The notes under the pieces were generated by a model, which made no database searches, was not told the origin of the DNA, and worked only from the letters and a program-made list of their open reading frames with translations. Positions 36,093 to 45,801 of a stretch of 64,000 nt of DNA are shown here, piece by piece. Position 1 is the first letter of the stretch, and each line of letters opens with the position of its first letter. The DNA comes from an uncultured archaeon. GTDB lineage: Archaea; Thermoproteota; EX4484-205; JAAOZP01. The DNA lies in contig CALIBN010000008.1 in assembly GCA_938045545.1 (NCBI GenBank), positions 42,631-106,630 of the forward strand, given 5' to 3'. The translations under genes and the position numbers were made by a program.

Positions 36093-38360
36093 TTGAACGA
36101 TAAGAAGGAGGGTTTTCCAAACGACTCTGGAAGAAGGAAGGATCAGCCTGACTATGTTTATCTGCGTGTCGCCGAGGCTCAGCCCACCGACGTGGGGCGG
36201 GGCTACGCCAGGATAGATCCGGAGGTTGCGAAGCTTCTGAACCTTTCACCTGGGGACGCTATTGAGATAGTTGGCAGAAGGAAGACTTATGCTCTCGTGT
36301 GGCCCGCGTCGGCCAAGGATAGGGGTCTCGGCCTGATCAGGATAGATGGTTACACAAGGGAGAATGTTGGCGTCAGCCTCGACGATAAGGTTAGGATCAG
36401 AAAGGTAACGGCTAGGTACGCTACTACCGTTGTTCTGGCGCATACCGAGCAGCCCAGGATGGTTAACGGCGAGGAGTTTGTGAAAAGCATAATGATAGGC
36501 AGGATAATAAACAGGGGAGACATTATTCCCGTGAGGATAATGGGTAAGATTGTTCAACTGGTCGTCGTATCCTATCAGCCTGCTGCTGAAGCAGTAATCG
36601 TTACTGAGGACACTGTGGTTAAGATTAGTGAGAAAATATACCAGATTAAGAAGCTTCTCCCGAGGGTGACCTACGAGGACATAGGCGGCTTGGAGGAGGC
36701 TATTCAGAAGATCCGGGAGATGGTTGAGCTCCCCCTTAGGCACCCTGAGCTTTTCGACAGGCTGGGAATAGAGGCTCCCAAGGGTATTCTTCTCTACGGG
36801 CCGCCTGGCACAGGCAAGACCCTGCTCGCGAAAGCCGTGGCGAACGAGACTAACGCGCACTTCATAAGTATAAGCGGGCCTGAGATAATGAGCAAGTATT
36901 ACGGTGAGAGCGAGCAGAGGCTGAGAGAAATATTTAAGGAGGCTGAGGAGAACTCTCCGAGCATAGTTTTCATAGATGAGCTCGACTCGATAGCTCCTAA
37001 GAGGGAGGATGTTACCGGGGAGGTTGAGAAAAGAGTTGTAGCCCAGCTTCTCTCACTTATGGACGGTCTGCAGACACGTGGAAAAGTCGTTGTGATAGGC
37101 TGCACGAACAGGGTTAACGCGATAGATCCTGCTTTGCGCAGGCCCGGGAGGTTCGACAGGGAGATAGAGATAGGAGTGCCCGATAAGAAGGCGAGGCTGG
37201 AGATACTTCAGATCCACGTAAGAGGTATGCCGCTCTCTGAAGACGTCGATCTAAAAAGGCTGGCTGAGCTAACCCCGGGCTTCGTCGGCGCTGATCTCGC
37301 AGCACTAGCCAAGGAGGCTGCCTTAAGATGTTTGAGGGAAATCCTTCCAGAGATAGACCTTGAAACCGAAGTCATACCGATAGAGGTTCTGAGCAAGCTA
37401 GTGGTTAGGATGAAGCATTTCATGGATGCTTTGAAGGAGATAGAGCCATCAGCGTTGAGAGAGATAATGGTTGAGAGTCCCAACGTGCATTGGGATGATA
37501 TTGGTGGTCTGGAGGATGTTAAGAGGGAGCTAATAACCTCGATAGAGTGGCCGCTAAGATTCCCGGAGCTTTTCAAAAAGCTTAGCATAAGGCAGCCTAA
37601 GGGTATTCTTCTCTACGGGCCGCCTGGCACAGGCAAGACCCTGCTCGCGAAAGCCTTGGCGACTGAGAGCGAGGCCAACTTCATAAGCATCAAGGGTCCG
37701 GAGCTGCTTTCAAAATGGGTCGGCGAGTCTGAAAGGGGGATTAGAGAAGTCTTTAGGAAGGCTAGGCAGGTTGCCCCCTGCATAATCTTCTTCGACGAGA
37801 TTGATTCAATCGCTCCCCTCAGAGGCAGGGATGTGAGCAGCGACGTTACTGAGAGGGTTGTCAGCCAGCTTCTAACCGAGATGGATGGACTGCAGGATCT
37901 AAGAGGAGTCATAGTCATAGGTGCGACGAACAGGCCCGACATAATTGATCCCGCCTTGCTCAGGGCTGGACGGTTCGACAAGCTTATAGGCTTAAGCTGG
38001 CCCGATAAGGAGACGCGTAAGAAAATATTCCAGATACACTTAAGGGGGAAGCCTATTGCTCCAGACGTGAACATTGACGAGCTGGCTTCGATGACTGAAG
38101 GTTTCTCTGGGGCTGACATAGCTCAGTCTTGCAACGACGCTGGCCTCATAGCGATAAAAGAGCTGCTGCAGATGACGAGCGACGAGGAGAAGGTTATGAG
38201 GATGACTGAGAAGCTCGTCATTCAGAAGAGGCACCTTATGGAGGCAATAACAAAGATAAACATCCCGTCTCCAGATGAACGCAGGGCCTACGAGCTGATG
38301 ATGTCGAAGTTCGCTGGAACAGCGAAATCGACGATAATGGCTTCGCCGACGCTTGTTTAA
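36093..38360 (+). CDS. CDC48/VAT-type AAA ATPase
   Basis: 755 residues, TTG start (good ribosome-binding site; no in-frame ATG nearby). N-domain (about 20-200, double-psi barrel), then two AAA modules: D1 with GPPGTGKT near residue 235 and [10 protein letters not shown]2 with GPPGTGKT near residue 509, [12 protein letters not shown] and the arginine-finger region RAGRFD. It unfolds and extracts proteins, handing them to the proteasome. The D1 and D2 Walker A regions share an identical 57-base stretch (see repeat). A TATA box with an inverted repeat precedes the gene. The MTA phosphorylase gene follows after 59 bases. Confidence 0.95.
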   Translation: MNDKKEGFPNDSGRRKDQPDYVYLRVAEAQPTDVGRGYARIDPEVAKLLNLSPGDAIEIVGRRKTYALVWPASAKDRGLGLIRIDGYTRENVGVSLDDKVRIRKVTARYATTVVLAHTEQPRMVNGEEFVKSIMIGRIINRGDIIPVRIMGKIVQLVVVSYQPAAEAVIVTEDTVVKISEKIYQIKKLLPRVTYEDIGGLEEAIQKIREMVELPLRHPELFDRLGIEAPKGILLYGPPGTGKTLLAKAVANETNAHFISISGPEIMSKYYGESEQRLREIFKEAEENSPSIVFIDELDSIAPKREDVTGEVEKRVVAQLLSLMDGLQTRGKVVVIGCTNRVNAIDPALRRPGRFDREIEIGVPDKKARLEILQIHVRGMPLSEDVDLKRLAELTPGFVGADLAALAKEAALRCLREILPEIDLETEVIPIEVLSKLVVRMKHFMDALKEIEPSALREIMVESPNVHWDDIGGLEDVKRELITSIEWPLRFPELFKKLSIRQPKGILLYGPPGTGKTLLAKALATESEANFISIKGPELLSKWVGESERGIREVFRKARQVAPCIIFFDEIDSIAPLRGRDVSSDVTERVVSQLLTEMDGLQDLRGVIVIGATNRPDIIDPALLRAGRFDKLIGLSWPDKETRKKIFQIHLRGKPIAPDVNIDELASMTEGFSGADIAQSCNDAGLIAIKELLQMTSDEEKVMRMTEKLVIQKRHLMEAITKINIPSPDERRAYELMMSKFAGTAKSTIMASPTLV
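36779..37653 (+). repeat. 57-base identical direct repeat within the CDC48 gene
   Basis: The stretch encoding [19 protein letters not shown] is identical at the nucleotide level in D1 (about 36779-36835) and D2 (about 37597-37653), including all third codon positions. The flanks on both sides differ. Confidence 0.8.
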
Positions 38361-38419
38361 ACAGGTTTAGAGGAGAAAACATTTATTTATTTCAGGCGTA
38401 GAGACTAGTCGAGCAAGCC

Positions 38420-39274
38420 ATGTGTGCGAGCGTAAGGTACAGGCCTCCTGAAACAGCTGAAATCGGTATTTTCGGGGGAACAGGCAACTACGATCCTTCT
38501 TATCTCCAGGACGCTAAACAGTTTAAAGTATACACGCCCTACGGGCCGCCCTCAGACCTCGTAACAGTAGGGTGGGTTAAGGACAGGAAGGTTGCCTTCC
38601 TGCCTAGGCACGGCAGGCACCACACAATACCGCCCTACAGGGTTAACTATAGGGCGAACGTCTGGGCTTTCAAAACAATGGGCGTAACAAGGATAATAAG
38701 CCCAGCGGCCGTCGGAAGCCTTCAGCCGGAGTTCATAAAACCCTACGAGTTCGTAGTAGTAGACCAGTTTTTCGACAGGACGACGAACAGGAGGAGCCTC
38801 TCCTTCTACGAGGGCGGGGTCGTTGGACACGTGCCCTTCAGCGACCCGGTCTGCCCGGAGCTGAGGAGGATATTCCTGGACTCAGGTAGGAGGGTGCTTC
38901 CCGACGTGAAGATTCATCCGACGCCGGAGGAGGAGGCTGAGGGAAAATCGTTCACCTACGTAACTATTGAGGGCCCAAGGTTCTCGACAAGGGCTGAATC
39001 CCTCTTCTACAAGAGCCTAGGGTTCTCGGTCGTAGGTATGACAGCCGTTTCTGAAGCATACTTGGCTAGGGAGGCTGAGATATGTTTTCTAAGCATAGCG
39101 CTCATCACTGACACGGATGTATACGGCTTAATGCCGGTTACGGCTGAAAGAGTCGCTAAAAGCATGAGGGAGAATGTTGCGAACGTCAATAAGCTTATCT
39201 ATGAGACGATCCCCATCATACCTAGGGAAAGGAAGTGTGGTTGCGGTACTGTGCTGGATGTTTCACTCTATTAA
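38420..39274 (+). CDS. mtnP: 5'-methylthioadenosine phosphorylase
   Basis: 284 residues. GIFGGTGNYD (phosphate loop), FLPRHGRHHTIPPYRVNYRA, TIEGPRFSTRAES, VGMTAVSEAYLAREAEICF with the purine-binding region, and a C-terminal CGCG: a CxC motif known from the hyperstable Sulfolobus MTAP II, where it forms a disulfide. It splits MTA into adenine and MTR-1-P. TATA-like CATTTATTTATTTC about 30 bases upstream. Together with mtnA (28866) it supplies the start of methylthioribose salvage. Confidence 0.93.
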   Translation: MCASVRYRPPETAEIGIFGGTGNYDPSYLQDAKQFKVYTPYGPPSDLVTVGWVKDRKVAFLPRHGRHHTIPPYRVNYRANVWAFKTMGVTRIISPAAVGSLQPEFIKPYEFVVVDQFFDRTTNRRSLSFYEGGVVGHVPFSDPVCPELRRIFLDSGRRVLPDVKIHPTPEEEAEGKSFTYVTIEGPRFSTRAESLFYKSLGFSVVGMTAVSEAYLAREAEICFLSIALITDTDVYGLMPVTAERVAKSMRENVANVNKLIYETIPIIPRERKCGCGTVLDVSLY

Positions 39275-39333
39275 GGAGGATGAGGATCCCATAGCTTTGA
39301 GGAGGGCTCAGCAGACGGGGGAAACGGATACGC

Positions 39334-40443
39334 GTGTCTAAACGCCTGCCGAAAACCATAGTGGGCTTCGACCCAGGGACCACGGCTGGCCTGGCTGTAC
39401 TAAACCTAAGCGGGGAGCTGCTTCTCCTGAAGAGTCTTAGACACTGGAACAGGAGCAGCATAATTCTTGAAGCTTTGAGCGTCGGAGATCCTGTTCTGAT
39501 CGCGACCGACAGGGCTGAGGCTCCTAGAGCAGTCAGGGAGCTAGCTCAGTCGCTGAACCTAGCCGTGTTCGAAACAGGGAAGGAGGAAGCGTTGGAGGAC
39601 AAGATCAGCGTTATCAACGAGTATGCTTCTAGAAGGGGTGTCAGCATTGGGGATGACCATCAGGCTTCAGCGCTCTATGCTGCGCTTAAAGCCTTCAACA
39701 GTTTTAAAAACGATTTCAGAAACATTGAGCTGAACGTGGAGAGGCGGATAAGCGACTTTAAGGAGGCTCTCATAGACGAGGTTAAAAGCGATCTTATCAG
39801 GGGGATTCCGCCTGAACGCTCGATTAGGGAGCGGCTATCTCAGACGACTGTTCAAAGCTTTGATGCAAACCTTGTGGAGCAGCTTAGGAAACAGCTGCTC
39901 GAGGAAAGAAGGAAGGTTGAGGTTCTCACGCTTAAGCTTGAAAGCCTTAAAAGCGAGCTTAGGAAAACGGAGTTTAAGAAGCCCGCTAAAGAAGCCGGGT
40001 TGAAAAGCATCGTAAGCCTCACGCCGGAGGCAAGTAGGCTGACGAGCTTAAGCCCGGTTCTCGGGAGGCGGGAGAAGGGTTCAGGCGAGCTCCTCCAGGT
40101 TGACTTGTTCACAGAGCTAACTTCGAAGAAGGCTAAGAGCGAGGTTAGCAACATGGTTGTGGCTGCCGCAACCCTTAAGGGGGATCTGAGGAAGATCTTT
40201 AAAGCCCTCTCTTTAAAAGGAGTCAGGATCCTTATACTGGATGCTGACGCTGTAGACGAGGAGGCTGTGAAGGAGGCTGCCTACCATGGTCTCCTGCTCT
40301 GCGACATTAGAAGCCTGCCCTTGGAGAAGCAGGATGAGAGGCTCTACGTGAGGAGGAGCGACATCAGGGATCTTTTAAAGAGGAAGAGGAGCCTGCTGAC
40401 CGAAGCCCTGATTGAAAGACTGACTCAGCTGAGCTTAAAGTAG
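39334..40443 (+). CDS. DUF460 protein with N-terminal RNase H-like domain
   Basis: 369 residues, GTG start. Residues 1-120 are a YqgF/RuvC-like RNase H fold (VGFDPGTTAGLAVLNLSG, ATDRAEAPRAVRELAQSL, DDHQASALYAALKAF, giving the acidic residues). A coiled coil follows (about 190-225), and a C-terminal domain with ILILDADAVDEEAV. Most DUF460 proteins are nearly twice as long, so this is a short member. The function of the family is not established; nuclease activity is plausible from the fold. Convergent with the LSm gene. Confidence 0.8.
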   Translation: MSKRLPKTIVGFDPGTTAGLAVLNLSGELLLLKSLRHWNRSSIILEALSVGDPVLIATDRAEAPRAVRELAQSLNLAVFETGKEEALEDKISVINEYASRRGVSIGDDHQASALYAALKAFNSFKNDFRNIELNVERRISDFKEALIDEVKSDLIRGIPPERSIRERLSQTTVQSFDANLVEQLRKQLLEERRKVEVLTLKLESLKSELRKTEFKKPAKEAGLKSIVSLTPEASRLTSLSPVLGRREKGSGELLQVDLFTELTSKKAKSEVSNMVVAAATLKGDLRKIFKALSLKGVRILILDADAVDEEAVKEAAYHGLLLCDIRSLPLEKQDERLYVRRSDIRDLLKRKRSLLTEALIERLTQLSLK

Positions 40444-40447
40444 GCAG

Positions 40448-40726
40448 CTATATCTCTTCGGATCTTCCTACGAAAAGGATGTTGCTCCCTCTGACAAGCA
40501 CCAAGTTGAAGTTGACGGCTTCCCTGTCCCCCTCATACTCCATCGTGCCGCTCATAATAAGGTTCATCTGAGTATCCACGTTAAGCAACATCCCCCTGTA
40601 TACCGAGTGATCGTTCTTAAGCCTGAGGAAAACCTTCTTGCCAACCATGCTTCTAAGAACGTTCAGCGGCCTCTTGTTAACAGTCTCCTCGACACTTCGG
40701 TTGCTCAACTCCAGAAAAAACAGCAT
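40448..40726 (-). CDS. LSm/Sm-like RNA-binding protein
   Basis: Sm fold: PLNVLRSMVGKKVFLRLKND, YRGMLLNVDTQMNLIMSG (Sm1, with the conserved D.hMN) and NLVLVRGSNILFVG (Sm2, RG.NI). Archaeal LSm proteins form rings that bind oligo-U RNA. The start is unsettled. The frame is open to 40807; ATG at 40726 is used here. A TATA-like TTTTTATATA (40736-40745) would put the transcript start near 40713, favouring a TTG at 40708, which gives 86 residues, close to the family norm. Confidence 0.85.
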   Translation of the reverse strand: MLFFLELSNRSVEETVNKRPLNVLRSMVGKKVFLRLKNDHSVYRGMLLNVDTQMNLIMSGTMEYEGDREAVNFNLVLVRGSNILFVGRSEEI

Positions 40727-40860
40727 ACTGCTCCCTATATAAAAATTGCTGGATAATTCTCCTTCCACCGGAAACCCGCGCTGCCTCTTAAGGATAGCGT
40801 TACCCATTAAGCGGGCAAGTCTGAAATGTCAAGCCGGCTTCAAAGGGTTCGTCGAGAACA

Positions 40861-41649
40861 CTAGTAGGGAAAACCCTCGCTAATCTCAGAGTCGGAAAGC
40901 TCTTTAATAAGATGGGCAATCCTCTCTACAGCCTTCTCCAGGATTTTCTCTCCCTTCTCCTTGGAGGATTTCAACGGGTTTCCGAAGCCGGAATTCACGG
41001 TTAAAAAAATTCCAGGGCCTGGTAAACCTAGCCCAGGGATAGGTTAGAGACTTAACCTTGGGAGTGTTCACAAAGCCCTCCTCCGCATCCTCCATGTGCA
41101 CGAGATGCGGGAAAAGGGCAAGGCCTATGCTCGTCTCAAACTCGTCAGCATGTTCCCCAGGCTCCTCCATAATAATGCTCCTAACTTCTTCAACGGTCTT
41201 CCACCAGTCGACCGTCACGATGAAAACTCTAGTCCTGCCGTAGAGGTCCCGCATCAGGGTGTGAAATCATTGCCACCGTGGCCGTTCAGAATCACCAGCT
41301 TCCTAACCCCGTGGTGTTCGAGCGAGTCCACAATATCTCTGACAACCATGTTCAGCGTCGACTGGTCGAGGCTTATCGTCATAGGGAAGCCGAGCGAGTT
41401 CCTGTTCGAACCGTAGGGTATGGCGGGGAGCATAACCACCTTAGTACCCATCTCCACAGCTTTCTCGCAAGCCATCTCGGCAACAGCCTTAGCCTGATAG
41501 TAATCCATCCCATAAGGCAAGTGGAGGCCATGAGGCTCGGTTGAGCCAACCGGTAGGACAGCAACCTCAAACCTTGACTCCTTAACATCCTTAAGCGTAG
41601 ACTCCTGAAGATTCCAGGCAACCATAAGGTTAATCCTGTTGTCAAACAT
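40861..41649 (-). pseudogene. Creatininase-family amidohydrolase, broken by two frameshifts
   Basis: From the ATG at 41649: VLPVGSTEPHGLHLPYGMDY (metal-binding E and H), IPYGSNRNSLGFPMTISLDQ and LVILNGHGGNDF, then a frame break near 41256: restoring one C in a C run before TGATG gives continuous DFTPLMRDLYGRTRVFIVTV. The second frame runs through HADEFETSIGLALFPHLVHM to about 41010, where a run of seven A marks another shift; the third frame reads NSGFGNPLKSSKEKGEKILE to the stop at 40861. Each break is one base in a homopolymer, so either recent mutation or assembly errors. The family hydrolyses cyclic amides (creatinine, F420/riboflavin precursors). Confidence 0.85.
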
Positions 41650-41681
41650 ATAAATCTTGTAGCTTAGTGTTGATGAGAAAC

Positions 41682-41849
41682 TTATTTCTCTTTAGCGACT
41701 ATGCCTTGAACCGCGCCGCATTCCTTGCAGAACACTATCGTAAGCAGCTTGTCGCTCAAAGGATATTCGATGAAGGTGAACGAAGCCATCTCTGCACCAC
41801 ACTTGAAGCAAACAGGCCTATTCTTAACAGTTTTACCCCCAGTGCTCAA
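41682..41849 (-). CDS. Small zinc-ribbon protein, 55 residues
   Basis: Frame from a TTG at 41849 (upstream in-frame TGA) to TAA at 41682-41684. It carries two CxxC pairs: VCFKCGAEMASF and FCKECGAVQGIVA, 24 residues apart, a zinc ribbon. A strong GGAGGTGAGG ribosome-binding site lies about 7-10 bases upstream, inside the end of the MscS gene whose stop is only 10 bases away, so it is the second gene of that transcript. No family named; small archaeal zinc ribbons often bind RNA or proteins. Confidence 0.7.
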   Translation of the reverse strand: MSTGGKTVKNRPVCFKCGAEMASFTFIEYPLSDKLLTIVFCKECGAVQGIVAKEK

Positions 41850-41858
41850 TCTGCATCC

Positions 41859-42866
41859 TCACCTCCCCTCTATCTTTACGACGAATAGCTCGCTTCTAGA
41901 ATGCTGATACTGCTCGTCCCCGTCGAACTTCGCGTAGACCTCAGCAGTATCGGAAACCAAATCAGTCTTCCTAGCCTTCCACTCGATGGCGAAGCCTCCA
42001 TCCTCGCCTGTCGTACCAGAAGCCAGAAAGTCATCCCTTCCAACATCCCTCTCCATTATCATTATTTTAGCGTTGGCAATCGGCTTCCCGGTCTCAGCCT
42101 CCAGAAGCCTGCCCCTGAACACGAGTGGCGAGCCTATTTTAACCCTGGCCGGGGGTGCCTCCAGTTTCAACACGGTTTTGACGGGTTTAACCTGCATGGG
42201 AGGCTTCATCTTATGAATAATCTGTGTTACAACGGTCCCGCTAGGTATAAGTATCTCCCTAGTGCCGTCCGTGGATTCTAATACGAGGTGCATCAGCCTA
42301 ATCTCCTTGACAACTCCGGTCTGACCGGCGACGGTTATCGTATCCCCGAAAGTATAGGGCCGAGAAAGCAATAGGAAGACTCCTGCAACCACATTGGACA
42401 ATATGGTCTGAGTCGCGAAGCCTACGACGAGTCCTCCGAACGAGCCGACGGTTAGGGCGGCTGCAGGGTTAGCGTTGAACACAGATGCTATAAGCGAGAG
42501 CAAGACGGCGAGTCCAGCGATCCTAGTCAACGTCCGAACAGTTGCGGCAGTAGGATGGTCCGTAAATCTTCTCATATACGTATACATGACTCCGCTGAGA
42601 GCATTCACGATAAGATAGCCTAAGCAGAAAATAAGTATGGCTTGAATATACTGGACATACGGGTTTACGAGCAGTATTATTCCACTTAAATGCTGCAAGT
42701 ACGGCGGGATGGTCTCGACAGTGGTCCAGCCAAACATCATGTCGACAACCGATAGGGAGACTGCAAGTATAACGATGTAGAGGACCGTCTTAAACCATCC
42801 GGCGCGAAGACTCGGAATCTTTCTTTCAACAGCTCTTTCTCGAATCCCTTCGTCGGGAAGCGTCAA
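41859..42866 (-). CDS. MscS-family mechanosensitive channel with a C-terminal Ig-like domain
   Basis: 335 residues. Membrane helices in residues 25-165, including the pore helix ALTVGSFGGLVVGFATQTIL and SNVVAGVFLLLSRPYTFGDT, followed by the beta domain (VAGQTGVVKEIRLMHLVLES, DGTREILIPSGTV). Instead of the usual alpha/beta C-domain, residues about 230-335 look like an Ig/transthyretin-like beta sandwich (GSPLVFRGRLLEAETGKPIA, TTGEDGGFAIEWKARKTD), a type usually seen outside the cell. The channel opens on membrane tension to release solutes. Confidence 0.85.
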   Translation of the reverse strand: MTLPDEGIRERAVERKIPSLRAGWFKTVLYIVILAVSLSVVDMMFGWTTVETIPPYLQHLSGIILLVNPYVQYIQAILIFCLGYLIVNALSGVMYTYMRRFTDHPTAATVRTLTRIAGLAVLLSLIASVFNANPAAALTVGSFGGLVVGFATQTILSNVVAGVFLLLSRPYTFGDTITVAGQTGVVKEIRLMHLVLESTDGTREILIPSGTVVTQIIHKMKPPMQVKPVKTVLKLEAPPARVKIGSPLVFRGRLLEAETGKPIANAKIMIMERDVGRDDFLASGTTGEDGGFAIEWKARKTDLVSDTAEVYAKFDGDEQYQHSRSELFVVKIEGR

Positions 42867-43023
42867 GGCTCAACACACCTTAAGCAGTAGCGCAAATAAC
42901 ATCCTTAAAGCTTTATCGAGATTAACCTTCCCTGTCCAGACGGTACCATGATGGTCAGCTAGCGCGGCTCTTATCAAGGCGGAGTCTGAATAGCAAGTGC
43001 TGTTAAAAGAGCTAAAGAAGACT

Positions 43024-44507
43024 TTATCCTGCTAAATTCTTGGCTGCCTTCGCTTCTATCTCTGAAAGCCGGTTGATAACCTGCTTGTCAATAACCGACT
43101 CCGGAGGATAATGCTCTCTAATAATCCTTTCTAAGACAGCCTGTGACCTCTTAAGCAGGTCTAGACATCCTTTCTTCTTCCATCCTATCCAGTCATCCCT
43201 GTTGAAAAGGCTCGGATACCAAAGTTCCTCCCGCATTTTCCTCAAAGTATGCTGCTCCTTAAGGAAGCTGCCTCCACCCCGATTCTTTTTATTACTTCAA
43301 GCGCTAAAGTCTCCTGATTTACTTCAAACACTTTAAGTATACGGTTAACATAGTTGAACCACTCGTTATCGATTACAAGCTGTTCAAGGCTCGCGCCTTG
43401 ATCTGCTCCCACTATCCCCTGTTGACCTATGCCCTCCGCCCCCGCTGCCAATACCAGAGCACTACTCGCCGCCTTCTCAAAGCCGGCTTGAAAGTCTGGA
43501 GTGTTTGAATCAGTCAGGGCCACATTGGCGAAGCAGCTTAAACCAAGCTCCCTAGCCACCTGGATTCCCGCTAGGGATGCTAACGTGTTCTCGGGCGCTC
43601 CGAAGGAGCATATGGCAGTCCTCTGGTCTAAAACGTGTATTGACGTTGAGAAGCCAACGGGAGAGTCTGGATTGATGAGATTGACTAAAACTATGCCTGC
43701 CAGAACCTCGGCTGCATGCAGGCTTAACGCGCCAGCTATTGTCACAGGCGCAGTACCCCCAAGGAGGCTCATGGAGCCTGACGCGCTTATGGAAAGCCCA
43801 TACTCCGTCATCTCCATCAGAATCTCTATAGCGTGACGCGAAAGCTGAAGCGGACTCGTAGGCTCAGCTCCATAGCCGACTAACTTTTTTCTCCTCAGCT
43901 CATCCTCTCCCCCAGCCACAGCCTTAGCCATGTCCAGAATATACTTGCAGGATTCAACTGAGTATATCCAGGCGTAAAACGGTTTACGCGAATATGTGAA
44001 GAGGAGCCTATGCTCCCTCACATCCGCCATCCTCACGGGCACGTCGCTGGGCACGACGAAAGGGGATACAACACCTACGTTTCCAAGCTCGTTGCCGACG
44101 GTTATGGATTTCACGCAGTCTTCAGTCCTACCTGGGCGAAGCTCCATCTTACCATAATCTACGAATTGAATCTCCAACCTCATGGTGGCCTTTATGCTCT
44201 CGTCTCAAAAGCATACAGCATCACCCTGCGGAGGCTCAACAATATACTGCTTAGGAGCCTTTTTAAGACAATCTAGGACAAGTCCTCTGGGAAGCTTTGC
44301 AACCTCCCTACTATAGTCTACAATCGCCCCATGCTCCTCAAGGATCTTGAGAGCACCTTTATGTCTGTACGCGAAACCAGCCCCTTCCAGTATTTTCAGC
44401 GTGTTCTCCTTTATTGCTTCAACACCTTCTCTGGGAAGCAGCTCCAGCCTCCTGTTAAAAGCGAGCCTCATTCTTTCTCCACAGGCTGATTTAGCATTCA
44501 ATATCAA
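43024..44507 (-). pseudogene. MttB-like trimethylamine/glycine-betaine methyltransferase, broken
   Basis: Three pieces form one MttB-family protein of about 490 residues. N-terminal part 44507-44208 (LELLPREGVEAIKENTLKIL, AKLPRGLVLDCLKKAPKQYI) ends with an in-frame TGA at 44205-44207 after GDAVCF; the same frame then continues DESIKAT and on through SASGSMSLLGGTAPVTIAGA to 43242. Near 43275, in a GGGG run, the frame shifts: GGSFLKEQHTLRKMREELWY and PSLFNRDDWIGW continue to 43024. The TGA is where a GGA glycine would fit. No TAG (pyrrolysine) codon lies in the core. The family moves methyl groups from quaternary amines to a corrinoid protein, none of which is seen nearby. Confidence 0.85.
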
Positions 44508-44568
44508 TACTTATATGCCTTCTTAAAGGAGGCAGACTTTTTCCTCCAATGTTAAATTTTAAGCATGC

Positions 44569-45801
44569 TCAAAAATATTTCTCCGCGACCTCAGAGGCTA
44601 TTCTCGCCCAGTCCCAGAGGCGTTGAGGCTGATATCTAACAGTGCTGATATCCTTCATATGGATCTCCACCACGCAGTTAAACATCTTGGCTTTACTAAG
44701 CTTCTCCTCCAGATCCCGACGAACCGCCTCAGGCTGCCAGGTTGATTCAGCCAGTACAGCGGGATTAGGCTTCCAGGCGAATATGAAGTCACCCCTCACG
44801 TTTTCAACAGCCTTGTCGAAATCGATGAACGGGCTCATCGAGATCCTTCGCAGCCTGGGAATATTCCTCCTCAATACTTCAACCTTATTGTGGAGCGGCT
44901 CGCAGCACCCGTAGTAGTTCAACCCCCATTTCTCATACCAGCGCTTCTCATGCTTCAACGCGAACTCTTCATGCATAGCCGGGGACACGGCTGAGAAGGC
45001 TTGGGCTGCTCCAACCCCCCAAAGCCTCATGGTGGAGTCGCGCAGCAATCCGAGCTTCTCATACTGGTCAAGCCTGTGAAGCCACGCCTCAACCATTCTT
45101 TCAACAAGCCTATGCACATATGCTGGCCTGCGATACATGTCTATCAGGATCTCCTTAACCCCGGTCAGCATAACGATCTCGTCCCAGGGGGCGAACCAGA
45201 AGGCGCTGACCCCGCGCTTCTCAACAGGCAGAGTCCCGTCGAAAATTTCGCAAAGCCTCTCGAAATCCTCCTCAGCCTTCTCCGCGTCGAAAAACACTTG
45301 AGGCATTCTTATCTTTTCAATATCTTCTTCAGACTTGATTTGAACGTGATAGCGGTGGGAAACCACAGGGTTCTTCTCATCAGTCCTAACAATATCCTCC
45401 TTGACACGAATACCTATACCAGTGTCGGTAACATAATCCTGAAGCGGCTGTTCGACAACCGGTTCTAGACTCAGACTGCTGGTGAAACGGGGATCGTCCA
45501 CCAGCACCCCTAAGCCGTGTCTCCACTTGTAGATCAAACGTCTAAGCCTCTCCTCATATCTCTTGCATAACGGGTGCCTAGTTTTCAGCGTTAGCTCATC
45601 GTCAACATTCATCTCATGCCAAGGAATCTCGTAAACATAGATCGGAGGCTTCACCATCTCCAGATTAATTGCTCTTCTCTGAAGTTCAAAATACTCCTCG
45701 TTAAGGGGTGAGGCTGCGATTTCAACTATCTGCCTTCCAAGCTCTCGAAGAACCTCTTTATCCTCGCGAGGTATTCCGCTGCAAGCCATATGTTTCCCCA
45801 A
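44569..45801 (-). CDS. Uroporphyrinogen-decarboxylase-family (MtaA/CmuA-like) methyltransferase
   Basis: 410 residues with the URO-D barrel: FWFAPWDEIVMLTGVKEILI, LNYYGCCEPLHNKVEVLRRN (Cys-Cys and His near the zinc site used by corrinoid:thiol methyltransferases), ISMSPFIDFDKAVENVRGDF, FAWKPNPAVLA. In MtaA-type enzymes this domain passes methyl groups between a corrinoid protein and a thiol. It is directly upstream of the mttB-like gene on the same strand (62-base gap), which supports a methyl-transfer role rather than heme synthesis. Confidence 0.78.
   Translation of the reverse strand: MGKHMACSGIPREDKEVLRELGRQIVEIAASPLNEEYFELQRRAINLEMVKPPIYVYEIPWHEMNVDDELTLKTRHPLCKRYEERLRRLIYKWRHGLGVLVDDPRFTSSLSLEPVVEQPLQDYVTDTGIGIRVKEDIVRTDEKNPVVSHRYHVQIKSEEDIEKIRMPQVFFDAEKAEEDFERLCEIFDGTLPVEKRGVSAFWFAPWDEIVMLTGVKEILIDMYRRPAYVHRLVERMVEAWLHRLDQYEKLGLLRDSTMRLWGVGAAQAFSAVSPAMHEEFALKHEKRWYEKWGLNYYGCCEPLHNKVEVLRRNIPRLRRISMSPFIDFDKAVENVRGDFIFAWKPNPAVLAESTWQPEAVRRDLEEKLSKAKMFNCVVEIHMKDISTVRYQPQRLWDWARIASEVAEKYF

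Noticed and set aside
36246..36860. 204-codon minus-strand frame
   Set aside because: Opposite the conserved N-domain of CDC48, with no recognisable sequence.
43024..44507. Pyrrolysine or selenocysteine recoding of the mttB-like gene
   Set aside because: The interrupting codon is TGA, not TAG, and is far from the usual Pyl site; the second break is a frameshift, which recoding would not explain.
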